From Burkholderiales bacterium (GTDB lineage: Bacteria > Pseudomonadota > Gammaproteobacteria > Burkholderiales > JABEVD01), in NCBI GenBank assembly GCA_019753155.1, contig JAIELG010000016.1, positions 62,001 through 126,000 of the forward strand: a DNA stretch of 64,000 nt, in the 5' to 3' direction. The notes under the pieces are model-generated. The model had not been told where the DNA came from, ran no database searches, and was given only the letters and a program-made list of their open reading frames with translations. Of this stretch, positions 36,317 to 43,452 are shown piece after piece; the stretch's first letter is position 1, and the number at the start of each line of letters is the position of its first letter. The position numbers and the translations under genes were made by a program.

Positions 36317-37585
36317 TCACTGGAACAGATTGGGGAACATGACGCTGATCCCATACAAGGTTGACAAAATCACGATCGAGACGACGATAAAGCCGCCGAT
36401 CAGGTTTTCCGTCAAGGTATTGCAGTGCTCGCCCATGTGTTTTTTGTCGTTCAGCAGCAATATCAGGAACACCAGGGCGGCGGGCAGCAGGGTCACGGCC
36501 ACCACCTGCACGAACAGGGTGATCAGCACCAGCGGCGCCTTCGGAATCAGCACGATCAGGCCGGCGCTGATCAAGGTGAAGAAGTAGCTGGCATAGAACC
36601 AGGGCGCTTCCCTGATTTTCTGATTCAGGGAATGCGCCCAGCCGAAAATTTCGCCGAAAGCCCAGGAACTTGCCAGTGAAATGCAGATGGCGCCGAGCAG
36701 TCCGGCATCGAAAAGACCGATGGCCATGAAGGTGCCGACATAGTGATTGGTCTTCAACAGATGCTCGGCAGCCTGGGATGCGCTGTCGATGTCGATGCCT
36801 TTCAGGACGGTACCCGTTACGATGACAATGAAAATGGCCACCACGACCGTCAATATCGAACCCAGAAGGGTATCGAATTTCCCCCAGGGGATATCCTTCT
36901 CCTGCATTCCTTTATCGACCACCGCGCTTTGCTGGAAGAAGAGCATCCAGGGGGCGATGGTGGTGCCGATGTTCGCCATCAGGAAGAAAAACAGTTCGCC
37001 ATTGAAGCCCCCGGGAAAATTCGGAACGAGGCCGTTTTTGAGTATGTCCGAGACCGAGGGGTTGACCATGAACGCGCCCGGGATGTAGATGAGGTTCAAC
37101 GCGCAGAAGAGCAATGCTATTTTTTCCCAGGTCCAGTAACGGCCGTTCAGCACGATCATGCCCATCAAGGCCACCACGCCGGCAACCGTCAGCCAGGGCG
37201 ACACACCGAAGATGCGCAGCGACGAAGTCATGCCGACGAACTCGGTAACCAGCGTCAGCCAGTCCACGATCATCAGGTCGATCAGCGAAAACCAGCCCCA
37301 GAAGGCGCCGAAACCGTTGAAAATCGCCTCTGCATGGCCGCGCTTGGTGACGGCCCCCAGGCGCACGGTCATCTCCTGCACATAGTAGGCGACCGGGATC
37401 AGGATCAAGAGGAACCAGATCAGGTTATAGCCGTATTTCGCACCGGTAGCCGCGTAAGTGGTAATGCCCCCGGCATCATTGTCGGCAACCATGACCACCA
37501 GCCCCGGACCTGCGATGACAAGATAGAGCTGGACGGCTTTCCAGTATTTTCTGAACTTGTAATAGAGTTTTGAAAATAAATTCAT
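36317..37585 (-). CDS. NRAMP-related transporter 1 (NRMT-like)
   Basis: The 422-residue protein has about 11 membrane helices in the NRAMP arrangement. In TM1 the usual DPGN metal motif is DAGG (ADNDAGGITTY), and in TM6 the MPH motif is APW (IGTTIAPWMLFFQQS), so the Asn and Met ligands for Mn2+/Fe2+ are missing. Loss of that methionine is characteristic of NRAMP-related Mg2+ transporters. With the adjacent MgtE-type sensor this suggests Mg2+ uptake. It is 34 bases downstream of an OprB-type porin. Substrate is inference. Confidence 0.87.
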   Translation of the reverse strand: MNLFSKLYYKFRKYWKAVQLYLVIAGPGLVVMVADNDAGGITTYAATGAKYGYNLIWFLLILIPVAYYVQEMTVRLGAVTKRGHAEAIFNGFGAFWGWFSLIDLMIVDWLTLVTEFVGMTSSLRIFGVSPWLTVAGVVALMGMIVLNGRYWTWEKIALLFCALNLIYIPGAFMVNPSVSDILKNGLVPNFPGGFNGELFFFLMANIGTTIAPWMLFFQQSAVVDKGMQEKDIPWGKFDTLLGSILTVVVAIFIVIVTGTVLKGIDIDSASQAAEHLLKTNHYVGTFMAIGLFDAGLLGAICISLASSWAFGEIFGWAHSLNQKIREAPWFYASYFFTLISAGLIVLIPKAPLVLITLFVQVVAVTLLPAALVFLILLLNDKKHMGEHCNTLTENLIGGFIVVSIVILSTLYGISVMFPNLFQ

Positions 37586-37619
37586 CTCGATGCCGCTATC
37601 TTGAAATGTTTACAGCAGG

Positions 37620-38978
37620 CTAGAACTCCACATGCGCTCGAGTCCCGAAAATCGAGACCGGCCCCCTATCCTGGTTATGGGCCGGATTGACGACGTACTG
37701 GTAGTCCAGGGTCAGCACGAGATGATCGGTCGCGTGCAGGGAATAATAGGTTTCCGCGATTTTCTCCGGGCCGTAATTCAGCCGGCCGTCGCCGATCAGG
37801 ATACCGATTCCCCCGGCCGCAAAATAATTGCGCGCAGCGCCTGAGAGTCCATTGGCGGCTGCGGCAAGGCCGAATATGTCATCGTGGCGCCCCCACCGAT
37901 CGCCATGCAGGGATAGCCCGGCGCACAGGGACCGGTTGATCTCGGTGAATTCGAAAGCTTCCTTGCTGCCGTCGTTCATGCTGGCCCGTACAAAAACACC
38001 CAGATCGGAAGAGACTTCCTGTTCGATGTTGATTGCGGCGCCGGGGCGCGAACTGCCGCGCCGAACCAGCGCAACATCCGGTGTCGTGTTCGTCTGCATT
38101 GCAAGCCGCAATGCGTCGTCGTAGCTTCCCATCCTGCCCTGGTTGAGAAAACCCAGCAGCTTGATTTTTCCGGGGTGTCCATACAATTGATGCCGTTCTT
38201 CCAGTTCCCCGACCCACTCGCGCTGGCTGAGTTTCGGATCCAGCTTCGTGCCGTTCGGACTCTTGGAAAGATCGAACAGCCCGCCCCGCAATGTCCACCA
38301 GGACTGGGTCCATTCGGCGGATGCGCCGGTCGTGTACCCCCACGCATCGGCTGCATAGTCGAAAGCCCCTGACTCCACTATAGACCAGTTCATGAAATCG
38401 GATCGCGGGTCATGCGCGTAGATATTGGTGTCGAAGACATCGACGACGGAAAACTTGCCTGCCGTCAGGATGACGTTGTCGGTCGATTGCGTGCCTCCCA
38501 ACTGGTTGGCTGCCGATTCCAGGGGCTGCTCGCTTCCGCCCAGGCTGATGGTTTGCCGGTAAAACAGCCTGGGCAGCCGGAGATAAGGGCCATTTGCGCC
38601 TATCTTGTAGGCTTCGCCGCTTGGAAAGCCTGCCATCCCGACGGTATTGGTCAGGCCGAAGCCCTGGTCGATTTCAGGATTCATCCAGATTTCGCCGCCA
38701 TTCGAGATGCGAAACCCTGCAAACAGGGTCAAATCCGAGGTTTCGTTGCTGTTGCTGGTGGGGGTCAGGCTGTTTTGGCCCTGGTAGGGCGATGTGAATG
38801 CCGGATGCCATTGGCTGACGTTCGTGAATTGAACATGCATGCCCCAGGTTTCCGGGAGAGGTTGTTCGGGTGCGGCTATCGAGGAAAGCGGCAACAAGAC
38901 CGTTACGGCGGTTGCAACGGTCTTCTGGTGCCAATATTTTCTTGTCGAATCAAACATTTTAAGATGATATGCAGGCAA
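37620..38978 (-). CDS. OprB-type outer-membrane porin B
   Basis: The protein (about 445-452 residues) has a signal peptide (cleavage near IAA-PEQPLP) and alternating beta-strand pattern, and ends YQYVVNPAHNQDRGPVSIFGTRAHVEF with the terminal Phe typical of BAM substrates. This matches the carbohydrate-selective porin OprB family. It is a paralogue of porin A directly upstream. The start is uncertain: TTG at 38978 or ATG at 38957. Placed between two metal-transport genes, it may pass divalent cations rather than sugars; that is inference. Confidence 0.85.
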   Translation of the reverse strand: MPAYHLKMFDSTRKYWHQKTVATAVTVLLPLSSIAAPEQPLPETWGMHVQFTNVSQWHPAFTSPYQGQNSLTPTSNSNETSDLTLFAGFRISNGGEIWMNPEIDQGFGLTNTVGMAGFPSGEAYKIGANGPYLRLPRLFYRQTISLGGSEQPLESAANQLGGTQSTDNVILTAGKFSVVDVFDTNIYAHDPRSDFMNWSIVESGAFDYAADAWGYTTGASAEWTQSWWTLRGGLFDLSKSPNGTKLDPKLSQREWVGELEERHQLYGHPGKIKLLGFLNQGRMGSYDDALRLAMQTNTTPDVALVRRGSSRPGAAINIEQEVSSDLGVFVRASMNDGSKEAFEFTEINRSLCAGLSLHGDRWGRHDDIFGLAAAANGLSGAARNYFAAGGIGILIGDGRLNYGPEKIAETYYSLHATDHLVLTLDYQYVVNPAHNQDRGPVSIFGTRAHVEF

Positions 38979-39001
38979 TATTACAGCGGTATTGCAGCCC
39001 C

Positions 39002-40420
39002 CTAGAACTCCACGTGCATGCGCGCCCCGAAAATCGAGACGGGCCCCCGGTCCTGGTTATATGCCGGATTGACGATGTACTGATAGTCCAGAGAAAATGA
39101 TGTATCCTTCGCTACGCCCAGGCTGTAGAAACCCTCCAGTATTTTTTCCGGCTGGTAGTTGAGTTTGCCGTCGCCGATGAAAAAGCCCAGGCCACCGTTG
39201 GCCAGATATTGCTGGTGAACCGAAGACAGGCCATTTTGCGCATATGAAATACCGGCCGTGTCGTCGGGACGCCCCCAGGCATTGCCTTTTGCAAGGATTC
39301 CGCCCGAGAACGACCGCTCGATTTCCGTGAAGGCATAGGTTTCCGTGCCGCCGTCGTTGCGGCTGAGACGCATGAAAAGACCGATGTCACGGGTAATGTA
39401 TTGTTCGAGATTGACGCCGAATCCTGTCTTGGACTGGTCCTTGCGCACATTGCCGACATCGGGTACGCCTGCGCGACCATGGCTGTTCCAGAAGTTTAGG
39501 GCATCCTGAAAACGTCCCATGCTGGCTTCGTTGCGGAAGGCGAGCAGGCGCAGCCTGCCTGGCTGCCCGGAAATTTCATGGTTGTGCTCAAGCTCCACCT
39601 GATCGCCATGATGCGCCATGATCCGCGAATCGAGCGTCAGGCCATTGGAGTCGATAGGCTGCTCGAAACGCCCGGCACGGAACGCCCAATCGTCCCGGTA
39701 GTATTCCAGCGCCACGCCGTCCGTATAACCACGCGAGTTTGCCGCGTAATCGAAGGCGCCGTAGGTCATGATCGACCAGTTGAGGAACTGGGTGCGCGGA
39801 TCGTGGGAAAAGCTGTTGTTGTCGAAAATATCGGTCAGGGCGATTTTCCCCACGGTCAGCACCAGCCGGTGCTTGTCTATCTGGCCGGACATCTGGTTGG
39901 GGGCGGATTCGATCTTGTCCTGCCCCCCGCCGAATCCCCATGTATGGCGGACGAACAGGCGCGCCGTGTAAAAAATGGGATTGGGGCCGCCGCCCTTCTG
40001 GTTCTCGCCGTTGGAGAGTCCACCCAGACCGGTGAGATTGGAAAGCGACTGGCTCATGATCATTTCGGGATTGAAATACAGTTCTCCGCCTTGCCATAGC
40101 CGGGCTCCCAGGAAGGCCGTCGCGGACAGGGTGTAGCTCCGCTTTTCCAGGTCGGGCGACAGGCTGTTGGCGCCGGAGTAGGCGGACGTGAAGGCAGGCT
40201 TGCGCTGCCAGACGTAGGTGCTCTGGAATTTCGCCTGCGTCATTTCCTCCGTGTCCACCTGCCGATCGGCGCCGCGTGCAGGTGCGCAAAGCATGAGGAG
40301 GCCGACGAATGCCACGCCCATCCATTGACATAGGCTCATCGATGCACCGAGCGCACCGCAAATCGGCATTGCGGCGTGTTTGAAATGAATTGAATTTACG
40401 ATCCTGGTGATTGGTTTCAT
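39002..40420 (-). CDS. OprB-type outer-membrane porin A
   Basis: The 472-residue protein has a signal peptide (hydrophobic segment near residues 30-50, cleavage near ARGA-DRQ) and an OprB-like barrel ending YIVNPAYNQDRGPVSIFGARMHVEF. I chose the ATG at 40420 with GAGG upstream. It is preceded by a 292-base leader with a 16-codon frame and two hairpins, and followed 23 bases later by its paralogue. OprB proteins import sugars, but the surrounding transporters point to ions. Confidence 0.86.
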   Translation of the reverse strand: MKPITRIVNSIHFKHAAMPICGALGASMSLCQWMGVAFVGLLMLCAPARGADRQVDTEEMTQAKFQSTYVWQRKPAFTSAYSGANSLSPDLEKRSYTLSATAFLGARLWQGGELYFNPEMIMSQSLSNLTGLGGLSNGENQKGGGPNPIFYTARLFVRHTWGFGGGQDKIESAPNQMSGQIDKHRLVLTVGKIALTDIFDNNSFSHDPRTQFLNWSIMTYGAFDYAANSRGYTDGVALEYYRDDWAFRAGRFEQPIDSNGLTLDSRIMAHHGDQVELEHNHEISGQPGRLRLLAFRNEASMGRFQDALNFWNSHGRAGVPDVGNVRKDQSKTGFGVNLEQYITRDIGLFMRLSRNDGGTETYAFTEIERSFSGGILAKGNAWGRPDDTAGISYAQNGLSSVHQQYLANGGLGFFIGDGKLNYQPEKILEGFYSLGVAKDTSFSLDYQYIVNPAYNQDRGPVSIFGARMHVEF

Positions 40421-40440
40421 TTTGAGCAACCTCATTAAGC

Positions 40441-40483
40441 GAATGCGACACGCATTCCTGCCATGGTCATGCCCGAGCATGAC
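40441..40483 (-). promoter_or_regulatory. Two hairpins in the porin A leader
   Basis: GAATGCG/CGCATTC with a three-base loop (40441-40457) and GTCATGC/GCATGAC with a four-base loop (40466-40483) stand side by side, ending 20 bases before the porin A ATG. They could control access to the ribosome-binding site or be operators. Confidence 0.5.
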
Positions 40484-40638
40484 TTGCGCAGTTACGATAT
40501 ATACAGGAGATGCACTCCCCTGGCCGAAGGTGATGGGGTGGAGCAGTCAGCCGCGAAGAAGCGGTCGAGCGTCCAGTGGACGCCGACACGGGGGCAGTCG
40601 AAGTTCCCTATGGCCCCGCGTGAGGCGGTGCAGGAGAA

Positions 40639-40689
40639 TCAACTTTGCCGGGCTGCCGCACTGCCCGAACTACAAGGGTCTGGATCCAT
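40639..40689 (-). CDS. Candidate 16-residue MgtL-like leader peptide
   Basis: Right after the NRAMP-related gene 2 stop, a consensus AAGGAG five bases before ATG opens a 16-codon frame MDPDPCSSGSAAARQS. The alternating acidic/proline start resembles Salmonella MgtL (MEPDP), whose translation falters at low Mg2+ and thereby controls the downstream Mg2+ transporter. A C-rich stretch follows before porin A, as expected of a Rho-loading site. Function is inferred from position and motif only. Confidence 0.45.
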   Translation of the reverse strand: MDPDPCSSGSAAARQS

Positions 40690-40712
40690 AATGGCTCCTT
40701 TGTGTGGGCAGT

Positions 40713-42329
40713 TTAGAATGCCAGTTGGATGACCTTGTAGATGCCCATGATCATGGCAATCAGCAGGTACATGCGCAGCACGCCCAACCAGCTGCGTTTC
40801 GCAACGGAAAGCCGGGCCGGCTTCAGTTCGCCCAGCGGCGGCATGCGCCAATGGATGGCATTTTCCCTGGAAACCGGATCATCATCGGTATTGACAGCAC
40901 CTTTGCGCATGCTCCATATGCCGATTGCCGCGATCAGCCCTGCAATGCCGCCACCGGCGAGAATCATGACGATCGAATCGCCCGAGAGATCCGGGAACGC
41001 CACGGAGGCCGTCAGAATCAGGGACAGGAGCACGAGAATTCCGCACACGATTGCCGTGAAGATATTGGTGCTTTTGGTGTTGACCCATGGGCCGAGCACT
41101 TCCTTGTCGTTGCACAACAGGAGCAGGAATACCGAAGCGCTGGGCAGCAATATTCCGGCAAGCGTTTGCACGGCGTTCGTGAGCAGGCCAAGGGGCATGC
41201 CGGGCGTAACCACCAGTGCCGCCGCGATCACGATCAGCACCAGGTAGACGGCATAGAATCCCTTGGCTTCCGTCGGTTTGCGATGGAGCGAATGCTTCAA
41301 TGAAAGAACGTCTCCGATGGCGTAGGCCGTCGACAGGGAAACGGCTGCGGCACCGATGATGCTGCAATCGATCAGTGCGATGGCGAACAGGGTTCCCATC
41401 AGTTTGCTGTGATGATTGGCAAGCCCCGTAGCCACGGCCGCCGCGTCGGTGAAATTGCCGAACTCGGGCTGCCCCGCAAAGGTCGCCGCAGTGAATGCGA
41501 TCATGGCCACCGCGCCGATCATTACGATGATGATTCCAAGCCAGAGATCGATGCGTTCGTACTTGATGAAACGCGGTGTGATGCGCTTGTCGATCACGTA
41601 GCTTTGCTGGAAGAAGAGTTGCCATGGGGCAACGGTCGTTCCGACAATGGCGATGATGAGCAGCATGACATCGCTGATTTTGGCGCCTTTCGGCATCTGC
41701 GGTGTCGTGAAGTCATGCAGAACCTGGGGCATGGGCGGATGCACCATGACGAAGATGGGCACGAGCAGCAGGCTGCCGGCTACCAGGGTCAACGCAAAAC
41801 GCTCGAAGCGAAGGAAGCTGCCTGTTCCTGCTGCGAGGATGATGAGCACGGATGCAATGGCCACGCCTGCGAGTTTTGGAACGCCGAGATAGTCAAGGCC
41901 GAGGCTGATGCCGATGAACTCGGTAACGATGGTCAGGGCGTTAAGAACGAACAGGTCGATCACGCTGAATGCTCCCCAGAACTTGCCGAACCGCTCCAGA
42001 ATCAGGCGGGCATGGCCGACTCCCGTTACGGCGCCCAGACGCAGCACCATTTCCTGGTTCACGTAGAGAACCGGGATCAGCAAGGCGAGAGACCAGAGCA
42101 GGCTGGTGCCGTAATTCTGACCGACATGGGCGTAGGTTTCAAATGCGCCTGCATCGTTGTCGCCGACCATCACAATGAGTCCCGGGCCGAGAATTGCAAG
42201 CAATGTCTTGATGCGATGCCACAGGCCGGCCCTGGGGCCGGTATCGCTGTGGCGAATCGTGCCGAGAGCACCACGAATGTCGCCGATATGAGCGCTGTCG
42301 AGGACGGCAGTGTGCGTAGTTGTAGTCAT
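40713..42329 (-). CDS. NRAMP-related transporter 2 (NRMT-like)
   Basis: The 538-residue protein has about 11-12 membrane helices. TM1 reads VGDNDAGAFETYA and TM6 VGTTVAPWQLFFQQS, so, as in transporter 1, DPGN and MPH are replaced (DAGA and APW). A longer C-terminal part (about residues 440-538) adds hydrophobic segments and a charged loop. The start at 42329 has AAGGAG seven bases upstream. A long hairpin-rich leader precedes it. It is the first gene of the transporter-porin-sensor cluster. Mg2+ as substrate is inference. Confidence 0.87.
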   Translation of the reverse strand: MTTTTHTAVLDSAHIGDIRGALGTIRHSDTGPRAGLWHRIKTLLAILGPGLIVMVGDNDAGAFETYAHVGQNYGTSLLWSLALLIPVLYVNQEMVLRLGAVTGVGHARLILERFGKFWGAFSVIDLFVLNALTIVTEFIGISLGLDYLGVPKLAGVAIASVLIILAAGTGSFLRFERFALTLVAGSLLLVPIFVMVHPPMPQVLHDFTTPQMPKGAKISDVMLLIIAIVGTTVAPWQLFFQQSYVIDKRITPRFIKYERIDLWLGIIIVMIGAVAMIAFTAATFAGQPEFGNFTDAAAVATGLANHHSKLMGTLFAIALIDCSIIGAAAVSLSTAYAIGDVLSLKHSLHRKPTEAKGFYAVYLVLIVIAAALVVTPGMPLGLLTNAVQTLAGILLPSASVFLLLLCNDKEVLGPWVNTKSTNIFTAIVCGILVLLSLILTASVAFPDLSGDSIVMILAGGGIAGLIAAIGIWSMRKGAVNTDDDPVSRENAIHWRMPPLGELKPARLSVAKRSWLGVLRMYLLIAMIMGIYKVIQLAF

Positions 42330-42600
42330 GATGACTCCTTGAGTAGTTCGCGAGGGGCGGCAGCTTGCCGGCTCTCGGGGTATTTTTAACGGCATGCTGC
42401 GGCATTGCCCGAAGGGCAATTCCATGACATGGCAACACAAATGGCCGGGGGAGGTGCTCAGAGTAACCCGCGCTTGCGCGGGTTGAGGGGATCTACTGCT
42501 GGCGCACCGTCCCGCTGAATCAGCGGGACGGCGGCGGGAGTCTTAAAGACAGTGCCTTCGCTGGTTCAACCGACGCGGTTTAATAAGCTATTAGGGCAAC
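42330..42600 (-). ncRNA. Structured leader RNA, candidate riboswitch
   Basis: The transcript region contains GGTTGA pairing with TCAACC about 90 bases later, enclosing a perfect 12-bp palindromic hairpin (42507-42531, CCGTCCCGCTGA side). The 3' strand of that outer stem overlaps a second hairpin AACCCGCG/CGCGGGTT (42465-42484), so the two are mutually exclusive. A third hairpin ATTGCCC/GGGCAAT lies nearer the gene. I do not recognise it as M-box or Mn2+ riboswitch. Confidence 0.45.
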
Positions 42601-42675
42601 TGTCCAAGATGCCTCCCTTGAGAATAAGATGGGTGAATTTTCCGATTTTTCGTCGCAGAAGTCAACATGATTTTG

Positions 42676-43452
42676 TCACACCCTGAAGTTTTTGACGGTC
42701 GCATCGAGTTCGACCGATAGGACTTTCAGCGTCTTCGCCGTGTCGTCGACCTGCCTGATGGAAAGGCTGTTTTCTTCCGACATTTGCGCGATTTTTTCCA
42801 CATCCATTCGCACCAGATGCAGCGACTTGAGATGCTGACCCTCGATGATTTTCTTGATCATCAGCCTGCGGTTCTCCGGCGCTGAAACCATGCCCGTCAC
42901 CATCAGCATGTTCGCGCTGTCGATCACCTGCATGGCGGAGGCTTCCGCGCGGCGCTGCATGTTGTCCATGATGGAGGATTTCATCTCACTGTACACGGCA
43001 TAGGTCGCGATTACGAGCAGGGTCAACAGGATAGGCTGGATCTTGAGTTGCAATGGCAGGTTGCCGAACCATTCTGAAACGGACCAGGGCTTGCGTGGAG
43101 GGGCGCCGCTGCGGTACAGCGCTTCGGCCTGCTGAATTTCGCTTCTTGTGGGTTTTTTGCGCAGGGACAGGTAACCCGTTAACTGCCCCTTGTGCGTGAC
43201 CGGCGAGACCGTTGCGCGTACCCAGTAATGGTCGCCGCTTTTCGTGCGGTTCTTGACCAGCCCACGCCAGGGATATCCGCCCTTGACTGTTTTCCACAAG
43301 TTTTCGAATGCCCAGGACGGCATGTCCGGGTGGCGTATGATGTTGTGATTCTTTCCGACCAAATCCTTCCGGGAGAACCCGGATATGTTCCGCGTGACGA
43401 ATACGTCGGATTCGTCGTAATCGATTTCGCGCTGGGATATTGAGCGTTTCAT
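42676..43452 (-). pseudogene. Aer-like chemoreceptor with in-frame internal deletion
   Basis: The 258-residue frame has an Aer-type PAS domain (about 10-100, NIIRHPDMP and NRTKSGDHYWV), one membrane helix (about 137-153) and the start of an extracytoplasmic domain, then from about residue 216 jumps to the last 43 residues of a chemoreceptor (MSEENS... ending NFRV). The HAMP and the signalling hairpin that binds CheA/CheW are missing. The frame remains open and overlaps the stop of the GGDEF-EAL gene (ATGA). It may persist as a PAS-membrane protein. Confidence 0.75.

Noticed and set aside
42330-42440. N-terminal extension of NRAMP-related gene 2 to an upstream start
   Set aside because: The extension (MPLKIPREP and earlier codons) lacks a ribosome-binding site, while AAGGAG lies at the right distance before the ATG at 42329.
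42441-42600. Known Mg2+ (M-box) or Mn2+ (yybP-ykoY) riboswitch
   Set aside because: The conserved core sequences of these classes that I remember are not present on either strand; the element is listed only as a structured leader.
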